Source: Planctomycetota bacterium
GTDB lineage: Bacteria > Planctomycetota > MHYJ01 > JACQXL01
DNA: 64,000 nt
Direction: 5' to 3'
Assembly: GCA_016235865.1 (NCBI GenBank)
Contig: JACRIK010000003.1
Coordinates: forward strand, 310,001 to 374,000
The notes under the pieces were generated by a model that searched no databases, was not told the DNA's origin, and saw only the letters and a list, made by a program, of their open reading frames with translations. Positions 34,521 through 43,174 of this stretch are shown here, piece after piece (within the stretch, counting starts at the first letter, position 1; every line of letters begins with the position of its first letter). The translations under genes and the position numbers were made by a program.

Positions 34521-37500
34521 ATGGAAAACAAGAAGTTTGAAGACGGACTGTTGAGAGATAGCGGACTCAAACTCATTGGCAAAGCCCCCTGGGGCACCCA
34601 TTTCTGCCAGTTCTACCAGACCAAACAAGACCTGATAAACATCCTGGTCCCCTATTTCAAGGCCGGGCTAAAGAACAACGAGTTCTGTATGTGGATAACC
34701 TCGGAGCCGCTCGGGGCTGCTGAGGCCAAAAGCGCCCTGGCCAAAGAGGTCAAGGACCTGGATGACTACATCAAAAAAGGCCATATAGAAATCCTGGATT
34801 ACCGGCAGTGGTACACCAAATCCGGCAGGTTTAATGAAGACGCAGTTTTGGCCGGTTGGGCTGCCAAAGAGGAAAAGGCGTTAAAAAAGGGATTTGCCGG
34901 CCTGCGCCTGAGCGGCAACACCTTCTGGCTGGAGAAAAAAGACTGGAAGGCGTTCACCGATTACGAAGAAGCCGTCAACAACGTCATCGGACAGCACCGG
35001 ATGATGGCCATCTGCACCTATTCGCTGGACAGATGCAACGCCCTGGAAATCATTGACGTCATCTCCAATCATCAGTTCGCCCTGATTAACCGGTCCGGCA
35101 AATGGGAGGTCATTGAAAGTTCGGATTACCGTCAGGCCAAGGAGGCGCTTAAGGAAAGCGAGGCCAAATACCGCTCAATCATAGAAACCGCCAATGAGGG
35201 CATCTGGATTGCCGACGCGCAGACGAGGACAATTTATATCAACAGAAAAATGTCCAATATGCTGGGCTACAGCCCAGAGGAAATGATAGGGAAATCATAT
35301 TTCAATTTCATGGCCAAAGAAGGCAAGGCAATGGCCAGGGGCAAGATGAAACAGCGCCGCCGGGGCGTCAGAGAAATCTATGAAAACAAGTATCTTCACA
35401 AGGACGGCTCGCCCCGATGGATGCTGATAAGCGTTTCCCCGGTTACCGACGACAAGGGCAATTTTGCCGGCTCTATGGCCATGTTCACGGACATCACCGA
35501 ACGCAAGAAAACCGAGAAAGAGCTGGCCTACCTCTCCAAATTTCCGTCCGAAAATCCCAATCCGATAATGAGGATTGCGCCAAACGGCATTCTTTTATAT
35601 TGCAACAAGGCCGGCGCTTCTTTGACCAAACATTGGAAATGGGAAATGAATAAAGCCATATCAGCCGAGTGGCGCAAGTTAGTTGCCGATGCATTCAAGT
35701 CCGGCGCACGCAAAGATATTGAAATGGAAGCCGACAGACGCTTCTTTGTTTTTACCTTGGCGCCCATTGCGGCCGAGGACTATGTCAACGTCTATGGCCG
35801 CGATATCACCGAACGCAAGCAGGCCGAGGAAACGCTCAGGGAACGGGAAAAATGGCTCAGCAAGACCCAGGAAATCGCCCATCTAGGCACCTGGGAGCTT
35901 GACCTGGTAAATAACCGCCTCTATTGGTCCGACGAGGTATATCGCATCTTCGGCCTGAAACCCCAGGAATTTACGGCCACCTACGAGGCATTCCTGGAAC
36001 GGGTGCATCCGGACGACCGGGCCGCGGTTAATAACGCCTACACCGAATCCCTGCGCCAGGGCAAAAACGCCTACGAAATAGAACACCGGATTGTCCGTAA
36101 GGCTACCGGGAAAATCCGCATTGTCCATGAAAAATGCGAGCATATCCGCGATGAAAACAACAAGGTTATCTATTCAATCGGGATGGTCCACGACATCACC
36201 GAGCGCAGGCAAGCGGATGAAGCCGTCAAGAAATCTGAGCAGAAACTCAAGGCCATATTTAATTCCATGCCCTGCGTGGTGATGATAATGGACGAGGAAC
36301 GTCGGGTCATGGCTATCAACAATGCCTCCCAGCAAATCCTCGGCATCCCGTCTGATAAAATATTCAACCAGCGCTGGGGCGATGCCCTAAAGTGTATCCA
36401 CGCCTCGGAAACGCCGCAGGGCTGTGGATTTTCCGCAAGTTGCAGCAACTGCCAAGTCAGGAATACGGCCCTGACGGCCCTGTCCGGCAACAGCATACAG
36501 AAGGTCAAGGCGGATTTTGAATTTCTGGTGAACGGTGAAATCCAAAAGCGGCTGCTGGCCATCAACGCCGCGCCCATAGAATACGAACAGAAGAAAATGG
36601 CCGTAATTATCGTGGAGGATATAACCGAACTGGCCTATCTGCGCCAGCGGCTCAAGATAGAGCATTCCTTTGCCGGCATCGTGGGCAAGGATGAAAAGAT
36701 GCTGGAATTATACGACTCCATCAGGGAATTGGCCGACTCCAGCGCCCCGGTCCTGGTTCAGGGCGAGAGCGGTACCGGCAAGGAACTGGTCGCTTCGGCT
36801 ATCCACAATGAAGGCCCGCGCCGGAATAAACAATTCGTGCCGGTTAATTGCGGCGCCCTGCCGGACGGCCTGCTGGAAAGCGAATTGTTCGGCCATTGCC
36901 GGGGCGCGTTTACCGGCGCCATCCGCGACAAAAAAGGACGGTTTGAACTGGCCCACGGCGGTACGATTTTCTTGGACGAGGTGGGCGACCTGAGCCCGGC
37001 CATGCAGGTCAAATTGCTTCGGGTCCTCCAGGACGGCTCGTTTGAGCCGGTCGGCTCTGAAAAGACCATGAAGGTCGATGTCCGGATCATCAGCGCCACC
37101 AACAAAAACCTGCACAAGGAAATCAAGGCCGGACGCTTCCGGGAAGACCTGTTCTATCGGCTGTGCGTGGTACCCCTGACCATGCCGCCCCTCAGGGAAA
37201 AAATCAACGACATCCCGCTTCTGGCCAAGACCTTCCTGGAATGGTCGGCCAAAGAATACCAAAAGGAAAAGGTATCGCTATCTCCGGAGGCGTTGGATAT
37301 CCTGATGGGATATTATTGGCCCGGTAATGTCCGGGAATTGCAGAACGCCCTGCAATTCGCAATGGTTAAATGCCGGGGCAAGGTGATTAAGCCAGAGAAC
37401 CTTCCGGCCAGCATATCTCCATTTAATAAACGCCCGCTCCTGCGCAGGCAGCGAAAAGGCAAGCTTGACTCACGGTCTGTGGAAGAGGCCCTGAAAAAAA

Positions 37501-37580
37501 CCGCGGGCAACAAACTGGAGGCCGCCAAACTCTTGGGCGTGGGCCGGGCCACCATCCACCGGTTCCTGGCTGAGAAATAG
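34521..37580 (+). CDS. MEDS-PAS sigma-54-dependent activator (bEBP)
   Basis: 1019 residues. Residues about 15-190 match the MEDS/DcmR sensory domain (GTHFCQFYQTKQDLINILVPYFKAGL...DRCNALEI). Four PAS-type segments follow (about 200-700). The AAA+ domain (about 715-950) has Walker A GESGTGKE, the sigma-54-contact loop GAFTGA, and GGTIFLDEVGDL. A C-terminal Fis-type HTH (KLEAAKLLGVGRATIHRFL) completes it. It remodels sigma-54 polymerase at promoters. No receiver domain is present, so control is probably by direct ligand or redox sensing. Likely targets are the boxes at 37925, 38062, 49052, 49069 and 49207. Confidence 0.92.
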   Translation: MENKKFEDGLLRDSGLKLIGKAPWGTHFCQFYQTKQDLINILVPYFKAGLKNNEFCMWITSEPLGAAEAKSALAKEVKDLDDYIKKGHIEILDYRQWYTKSGRFNEDAVLAGWAAKEEKALKKGFAGLRLSGNTFWLEKKDWKAFTDYEEAVNNVIGQHRMMAICTYSLDRCNALEIIDVISNHQFALINRSGKWEVIESSDYRQAKEALKESEAKYRSIIETANEGIWIADAQTRTIYINRKMSNMLGYSPEEMIGKSYFNFMAKEGKAMARGKMKQRRRGVREIYENKYLHKDGSPRWMLISVSPVTDDKGNFAGSMAMFTDITERKKTEKELAYLSKFPSENPNPIMRIAPNGILLYCNKAGASLTKHWKWEMNKAISAEWRKLVADAFKSGARKDIEMEADRRFFVFTLAPIAAEDYVNVYGRDITERKQAEETLREREKWLSKTQEIAHLGTWELDLVNNRLYWSDEVYRIFGLKPQEFTATYEAFLERVHPDDRAAVNNAYTESLRQGKNAYEIEHRIVRKATGKIRIVHEKCEHIRDENNKVIYSIGMVHDITERRQADEAVKKSEQKLKAIFNSMPCVVMIMDEERRVMAINNASQQILGIPSDKIFNQRWGDALKCIHASETPQGCGFSASCSNCQVRNTALTALSGNSIQKVKADFEFLVNGEIQKRLLAINAAPIEYEQKKMAVIIVEDITELAYLRQRLKIEHSFAGIVGKDEKMLELYDSIRELADSSAPVLVQGESGTGKELVASAIHNEGPRRNKQFVPVNCGALPDGLLESELFGHCRGAFTGAIRDKKGRFELAHGGTIFLDEVGDLSPAMQVKLLRVLQDGSFEPVGSEKTMKVDVRIISATNKNLHKEIKAGRFREDLFYRLCVVPLTMPPLREKINDIPLLAKTFLEWSAKEYQKEKVSLSPEALDILMGYYWPGNVRELQNALQFAMVKCRGKVIKPENLPASISPFNKRPLLRRQRKGKLDSRSVEEALKKTAGNKLEAAKLLGVGRATIHRFLAEK

Positions 37581-37651
37581 GGCCGCCAACCCCGTCACAT
37601 TGCCTGGCTTAGTTTTTGCTTAGACCGCATAGGAATATCCCTTATAGCCTG

Positions 37652-37860
37652 ACTGTATGTCTTTCCTATATAAACTGCATTTCTTACGTTGCTAAACCGT
37701 ATTACTTACGCTGCCAAACTGCATTTCCTCCGTTATTAAACTGCATTACTTTTCCGGACGAACTGTATTTCTTCCGTAGGCAGACAGTATGCCTTCTATA
37801 TAGAAACATAGTTTCCCCTATAACGAGGGGGAGTGTCCCCCACCCCTCCCCCAGTGGGGT
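37652..37860 (-). repeat. Array C: eight degenerate 22-bp units with G/C-run block
   Basis: Units start at 37652 and every 22 bp to 37827 without indels. Positions 1-12 are well conserved (ACTGYATTTCTT on the plus strand); the second half varies. A block with GAGGGGGAG, TCCCCCACCCC and TCCCCCAGTGGGG (37826-37858) follows at the 3' side, which is opposite to arrays A and B, so the array is drawn on the minus strand. A ninth, weaker unit may start at 37630. Confidence 0.83.
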
Positions 37861-37923
37861 GTCAGCAACCTGCATGTTACAGGCGTGGTTACAGCATGGT
37901 TATATTTGTCTCAATTATCGCAT

Positions 37924-38072
37924 CGTCTCATTTATTCTAAATGATACATATACCGGCCAATACCAACTGGTAACTCTTAGCATAACATCATATACTACAC
38001 AATAATATGTAAAATAACCCCTGTTATTAACGATCCCGGTTAACGGCTGAACCGTACACGATGTCTCATTTA
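37924..38072. promoter_or_regulatory. Upstream activator boxes TGTCTCATTTA
   Basis: A palindrome at 37924-37948 has arms CGTCTCATTTA and TAAATGATACA around a 3-bp centre. A single half site lies at 38062-38072. The same boxes recur before 49334. Spacing of about 120-260 bp upstream of the sigma-54 promoter at 38188 is normal for an enhancer-binding protein. Confidence 0.7.
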
Positions 38073-38187
38073 TCTGCGCCTTTATAAGACACTAAAAACC
38101 TGTCATTTATTTATCGCATTTCCCTAACCTGTTACCTGACAAACGATTACAAATGTATTTTAAACATTATCCGTCAAAAGGCGGTTC

Positions 38188-38202
38188 TGGCACAGGAATT
38201 GC
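38188..38202 (+). promoter_or_regulatory. Sigma-54 promoter (-24/-12)
   Basis: TGGCACAGGAATTGC fits the consensus TGGCACG-N4-TTGC, with the GG and GC at the right distance. About 60 bp around it are clearly related to the region ending at 49348. Drives the PilZ-GGDEF operon. Confidence 0.82.
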
Positions 38203-38345
38203 TCTTATTACTTTAATGAATGTCATCACCAATGGACAATATTAAGTATGGGATGACTGTAAGGGAATAGCGGCCATAATTATCCCTCCTTTAAACGCCG
38301 CTATTCCCGGTTTTTAATAATATTGTAAGATGCCGAAGAATAAAA

Positions 38346-38762
38346 ATGCCTGGTACTGATAGTAATCATAGGGACCATTCGCGTTACCGTATCAATAACA
38401 CAATGGTCCAATATAAACCGGTCCATTTTTTGGGGTTGTTTGGCAAGACCTCCAAAAAGCATCTGATACTGGATATCTCGCGAGATGGGATGCAGTTTGT
38501 CACGCGGGAGGGATTTAAGAAAGAGGCGCTGCTCTCCCTGGATATCTCGGCGCCGGACCTGGATAACGGGATAATCCACGCCCAAGGCCGGGTGGCCTGG
38601 GTCAGAAAGGCGCCGGACCTGGAGGCCTATGGCGTGGGCGTTAAATTCGACCCGATGGAACAGACGGAACAGGATAAACTGAAATCGCTGATTGACACCA
38701 ATAACCTGAATAAGACCAAGATTTCCGACAGCGTGCATCTTAAAATAAACGGTAAATTATGA
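38346..38762 (+). CDS. PilZ-domain c-di-GMP receptor
   Basis: 138 residues. The two c-di-GMP-binding signatures are visible: RDHSR (RxxxR, residues 9-13) and DISRDG (DxSxxG, about 44-49). Further PilZ strands include VAWVRKAPDLEAYGVGVKF. Cytoplasmic. First gene after a sigma-54 promoter, upstream of a diguanylate cyclase, so producer and receptor are co-expressed. Confidence 0.87.
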   Translation: MPGTDSNHRDHSRYRINNTMVQYKPVHFLGLFGKTSKKHLILDISRDGMQFVTREGFKKEALLSLDISAPDLDNGIIHAQGRVAWVRKAPDLEAYGVGVKFDPMEQTEQDKLKSLIDTNNLNKTKISDSVHLKINGKL

Positions 38763-38785
38763 TAACCACCTGAAAGGAGAGGGAT

Positions 38786-38956
38786 ATGCAAGATTCAAAG
38801 GTTCAGATAAGCCCGGACACCTGGGTATATATAGATGAGGACCGGGCCAAGCTAATCGTTGAAATAGACCTGCCCCGGGACAGCTCGGCCGGGCCGGCAT
38901 CCGAGGAACAGATGAGAATACCGGAGTTTCTTCGGCTAAGAAATAACGCCTATTAA
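38786..38956 (+). CDS. Small acidic protein of unknown function
   Basis: 56 residues. AAAGGAGAGGG precedes the ATG, supporting translation. The stretch PDTWVYIDEDRAKLIVEIDLP loosely recalls the first strands of an Hsp20 alpha-crystallin domain, but the rest of that domain is absent. Lies between pilZ and GGDEF genes with 23 and 13 bp gaps. Confidence 0.65.
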   Translation: MQDSKVQISPDTWVYIDEDRAKLIVEIDLPRDSSAGPASEEQMRIPEFLRLRNNAY

Positions 38957-38969
38957 ACAGGAGGCGAAC

Positions 38970-41270
38970 TTGTTTCCGAAATCAATCATTCGAATTATTA
39001 ATGCCAACGGGCGTATTTACTTAATGCCATCTCTGGTTCTCATCATTGGCATCGGATTAACGCTGTTCTTTTTCTTCTGGCTGCGGTCCGTGGAACTCCG
39101 GCAATTACAGGACGACCTTAATATCACCTCGCGAGACCGAATACAAGACGTAATTGAGCATATGGAACAACGCAAGTCAAAGCTATTTAACTTCGCCAAT
39201 GCCTTTTATTACGCCCACAGCGATAATATATTAAAGGGCAATGTCGAGGGGTTTTCGCAAACGGCCAACCTGTTCTTAACCAGCCATTCGGACATTAAAA
39301 AGATAATGCTGATACCCCGGGTAGGCGATGCCCAGCGCGCCAGGTTCGAATCCTCGCTGCGCAGCCGGGATAATTCTCCGCTCCAGATTACCGAAGAAAA
39401 CAACAAGGGAATGTTAACCCGCGCCGGCCCCCGCCCGGAATATTTCCCGGTCCATTCGGTGGAACCCCTGGGAGAAAATTACGACTACGTCGGTTTCGAT
39501 CTATCTTCTCAACCAACCTATAGGGAAACCATAGACCGGGTCTGTAAAACCGGCGATATCCTCTGCACAGACCGCATTCCGCTGGCCTTCGGCTCCAAAG
39601 ACCGGTTCGGGGTGGCGCTCTTTATCGCAGTTTACCGGGGCAATGCCTTCTCCGCTGAAGAGCGGACCAAAAACCTCTTCGGTCTGGTGGGCATGGTTAT
39701 TGACATCGGCCGAACGGTGGAAATATCATTTGATAAATTTAAGGATGAAGGAATCGACCTGTACCTTTATGATTCCTCAGATGATGATAACAAACATCTG
39801 CTTTACTATAATCGTTCGCTTGCGCCCTTCGGCGTTCAGCGTCATGCCTCGCTTAGTTCGGCCGGCGACAGAATAACCAACCCACCGGAAGTAGGTCATT
39901 CCGTATTGCACTTCCGGCAGGAATTCTCCGTTGCCGGGCGCCAATGGACAGTGCTGGCCGTTCCCACGCCGGGTTTTCTGGCCACGCGCCGGAACCGTCT
40001 GCCCTGGAGCATATTGGTTATGGGGCTACTGGCCACCGGACTGGTAAGTTTCTATTTTATCACCGGTTCCCGGCGCACGGCACAAATTACCCAACTGGTA
40101 GCCCGGCGCACCTCGGAACTGTCCGCTGAAATCACCGAGCGCACTAAGGCCGAGGCCACGATTAAGGACGCCAACCTCCAACTGACCCACTGGGCGGCTA
40201 AACTGGACCGCTATAACCGCCAGGTCACCCTGTTAAGCGAGATGAGCGAACAACTCCACCTGTGCCTGACCAGCGAAGAGGCCTATCGCGTCATAAAACA
40301 GTTCGTAAAGAAATTATTCCCGGACGAATCCGGCGCGCTTTATATCATCAACGCCTCCAAGAATTTCCTGGAAGCCGTGGTGACCTGGGGCGACCTGGCG
40401 ATTGAACCCGTGGTCTCACCGGACGACTGCTGGGCGCTCAGGCGCGGGCAGATCAACCTGGTCAATGCCTCCCACTCCGGCGTATTGTGCCGCCATTTTG
40501 CCAAGCCAGCTGCATTCAGTTACTATATGTGCCTACCGATGATGGCCCAGGGCGAAACCATCGGCATCCTGAATATCCGCCACCTTAAAACCACCAGTGA
40601 TGACAGTCAGACCCGTTATTTCGAAGCCCAGAAGCAACTGGCCACTACTGTCGTGGAACACATTTCATCGGCCCTGGCTAATCTAAGCTTGCGCAAGAAA
40701 CTCCGCGAGCAATCCATCCGGGATCCGCTGACCGAACTGTTTAACCGCCGTTATATGGAGGAATCCCTGGAGCGCGAACTGCATCGGGCCAAACGCAACA
40801 ATTTGCCCATCGGCATTATTATGTTCGATATCGACAACTTCAAGGTATTCAACGACACGGCCGGCCACGATGCCGGTGACAAGGTTCTTCAGGCCCTGGC
40901 CGGTCTGATGAAGGCGCAAATCCGCGAGGAAGACATCGCCTGCCGGTTCGGCGGCGAGGAATTCATCCTCATCCTGCCGGATATGCCGCTGGATAAGGTC
41001 AAGGAGCGGGCTGAGAATCTGCGCAGCAAAGCCCAGACGCTTACCCTGAGCCATAAGGATAAGCCGCTCGGCCCGATTACCATTTCGCTGGGCGTGTCGG
41101 TTTTCCCTTTGCACGGCGCTACGGCCGAGACCCTTATCAAGTCCGCGGACCAGGCCATGTATCGCTCCAAGGAGTCCGGCAAAAACCGGGTGATGATCAG
41201 CGATGTTACGGAACCGCCCAAAGACGGCGGCCAGATATTGAAACCGGAAAAAATCGGGAAACACCTGTGA
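38970..41270 (+). CDS. CHASE-GAF-GGDEF diguanylate cyclase
   Basis: 766 residues. A TM segment (LMPSLVLIIGIGLTLFFFFW), a periplasmic CHASE-type domain (FSQTANLFLTSHSDIKKIMLIPRV), a second TM (ILVMGLLATGLVSFYFI), a coiled linker, a GAF domain, then GGDEF. The active site is GGEEF and a product-inhibition I-site RxxD (REED) lies just upstream, so it should make c-di-GMP and be feedback controlled. TTG start with AGGAGG six bases upstream. Confidence 0.9.
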   Translation: MFPKSIIRIINANGRIYLMPSLVLIIGIGLTLFFFFWLRSVELRQLQDDLNITSRDRIQDVIEHMEQRKSKLFNFANAFYYAHSDNILKGNVEGFSQTANLFLTSHSDIKKIMLIPRVGDAQRARFESSLRSRDNSPLQITEENNKGMLTRAGPRPEYFPVHSVEPLGENYDYVGFDLSSQPTYRETIDRVCKTGDILCTDRIPLAFGSKDRFGVALFIAVYRGNAFSAEERTKNLFGLVGMVIDIGRTVEISFDKFKDEGIDLYLYDSSDDDNKHLLYYNRSLAPFGVQRHASLSSAGDRITNPPEVGHSVLHFRQEFSVAGRQWTVLAVPTPGFLATRRNRLPWSILVMGLLATGLVSFYFITGSRRTAQITQLVARRTSELSAEITERTKAEATIKDANLQLTHWAAKLDRYNRQVTLLSEMSEQLHLCLTSEEAYRVIKQFVKKLFPDESGALYIINASKNFLEAVVTWGDLAIEPVVSPDDCWALRRGQINLVNASHSGVLCRHFAKPAAFSYYMCLPMMAQGETIGILNIRHLKTTSDDSQTRYFEAQKQLATTVVEHISSALANLSLRKKLREQSIRDPLTELFNRRYMEESLERELHRAKRNNLPIGIIMFDIDNFKVFNDTAGHDAGDKVLQALAGLMKAQIREEDIACRFGGEEFILILPDMPLDKVKERAENLRSKAQTLTLSHKDKPLGPITISLGVSVFPLHGATAETLIKSADQAMYRSKESGKNRVMISDVTEPPKDGGQILKPEKIGKHL

Positions 41271-41368
41271 ACCCCGTTAGAATCGTCCGGAGTAGGCGAA
41301 ACGGATTTCTATGGGCGTTTAATCCATCAGTTAACGCTGATCTAACAAGGCAAGGAGATGTTGTTGAT

Positions 41369-43174
41369 ATGGATACTATAAAAAAAGAGTTAATCGGCGG
41401 TGATTTTGAACTGGACCGGCAGAAACTCATCGGCACCGGCTCATGGGGCAATGTCTATCTCGGTTTCCAACGTTCCCTCAGCCGGCCGGTGGCTATTAAG
41501 ATACTAAAAAAAGAACTGGTCCAGGAGGAAAATTTCGTCAAGTATTTTCAGCGCGAGGCCAGCACCATGGCTAAAGTCGTGGATGAACATATCGTCCAGG
41601 TCTATTTCGCCGGTGAGTATGACGGCTCGTATTTCTTTATTATGGAATATGTCCCGGGCAAACCACTGTCCAGATTCCTCGAACGCGGCCGGAAATTCAC
41701 CGTGCCGGAAACCATCTATGTAGCTAAGGCCGTAGCCCATGCATTGAAAGCCGCCTGGGAATCGCCGGCTAAAATAGTCCACCGCGACATCAAACCCTCC
41801 AATATCATGGTTTCTTACACCAGCACTATTATCAACCCCCTGATCCAGGAACACCAGCCGCCGGAAAACCTGGCCTTTCTGGATTTGAACATTATGGAAA
41901 GCAAAATCAAGGTCATGGATTTCGGACTGGCCCGGATCAGCAAGGGAATTCTGGAATCGACCATGAATGGCCGGATTATCGGCACTCCTAAATATATCTC
42001 GCCCGAACAAGGAGTGGGCAATCCGGCTGATATTCGCTCGGATATCTATTCGCTGGGCATTGTTATATATGAAACTGCGGCCGGACGGATTCCCTTTGAA
42101 GAAGATTCGGCCATAGACCTAATTAAAAGCCATATCCATACCGAGCCGCCGGCTCCCAGTTTATTTAACAACCGCATTTCCGGAAATTTAGAGGCAGTCA
42201 TACTCAAATGCATCCAGAAAAACCCGATGGATCGTTATCAGAACCCCAATGAATTATTGGCCGCCTTAAAAGCCGTGCAACAGGCAAATGACCCACAGAG
42301 TTATCCGGTGGTCGACCCGCCGGGCCGCCGGGCAACCGACCCGCAGGGTCAGGATGTTCGGCTAACCCTGCCGCCGCCCCCGGTCGAGGCGCCGGTGAAT
42401 GACTTACAAGACTACCTAGTAGGCGGTTCCGCATCAACCAGGCCGCAGGAAACCGGCGATAAATACCCAACCATTATACGGATTATTCAGGAATCTAAAA
42501 TAAAATACTGGGCTGTTGCGATTGCCCTGCTATTGGTTATCGTTATCGGCATCATCGCCTCTTTCACCCTAAACAACAAGGTTAACCTATTTACCGTATC
42601 GCCGGATTCGTCAGTCCCAAATGTCAAATTTGACGCCCTACTCAGCCAGGCCCGACTGGCCATTAAACTCAAAGAATTTGACCGGGCCAAGGAATTAATG
42701 ATGCAGGCCGCAGGCCAGAATCTTGATTCCGGTGAACTGAAAAAACTCATCCAGGAATACAACACCGCCCAGCCCTGTCCGGTTCAGGAAAACCTGATTC
42801 CAACCATCAGGGGTATGCTTAAACACGCCCAGATGGAAATAGCGGACAATAATTTTGACAAGGCGCGCTTTATCTTATCCGAAGCCTATTTCCTGGACCC
42901 GTGCTCACCGGAAATAGACGTGGTCTTCCACGAGATGGAGGCGAAAAAGAAATTGCTCCAGACCCCGTCCGTTAACTCCGCTGCCAACCAGAAAATCGAG
43001 GCCTTACTCCAGGAAGGGCTGGCCTTTCTCCGGCAGAAAAATGTCGCGGACGCCGAACGCAAACTCATCGAAGCCCGTTACCTGGCCCTGCAAAACCCCG
43101 GCAACCTCAAGGAATTAGGGGACGCCATAAACAATCTCCTGGAAAATATCAAGAAAGAATCAAGTGGCAAATAA
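41369..43174 (+). CDS. Membrane Ser/Thr protein kinase
   Basis: 601 residues. Hanks-type kinase: GTGSWGNVYLG (P-loop), VAIKIL (Lys), IVHRDIKPSNIMV (catalytic loop), MDFGLARIS (DFG), GTPKYISPEQG. A Pro-rich linker leads to one TM helix (VAIALLLVIVIGIIASFTL at about 405). The extracytoplasmic C-terminus has TPR-like helices. AAGGAG precedes ATG 41369; a GTG at 41267 overlaps the previous stop and is the alternative. Confidence 0.9.
   Translation: MDTIKKELIGGDFELDRQKLIGTGSWGNVYLGFQRSLSRPVAIKILKKELVQEENFVKYFQREASTMAKVVDEHIVQVYFAGEYDGSYFFIMEYVPGKPLSRFLERGRKFTVPETIYVAKAVAHALKAAWESPAKIVHRDIKPSNIMVSYTSTIINPLIQEHQPPENLAFLDLNIMESKIKVMDFGLARISKGILESTMNGRIIGTPKYISPEQGVGNPADIRSDIYSLGIVIYETAAGRIPFEEDSAIDLIKSHIHTEPPAPSLFNNRISGNLEAVILKCIQKNPMDRYQNPNELLAALKAVQQANDPQSYPVVDPPGRRATDPQGQDVRLTLPPPPVEAPVNDLQDYLVGGSASTRPQETGDKYPTIIRIIQESKIKYWAVAIALLLVIVIGIIASFTLNNKVNLFTVSPDSSVPNVKFDALLSQARLAIKLKEFDRAKELMMQAAGQNLDSGELKKLIQEYNTAQPCPVQENLIPTIRGMLKHAQMEIADNNFDKARFILSEAYFLDPCSPEIDVVFHEMEAKKKLLQTPSVNSAANQKIEALLQEGLAFLRQKNVADAERKLIEARYLALQNPGNLKELGDAINNLLENIKKESSGK

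Noticed and set aside
37616-38005. Plus-strand open frame after the sigma-54 activator
   Set aside because: It runs through array C, the C/G-run block and the enhancer boxes, with no ribosome binding site.
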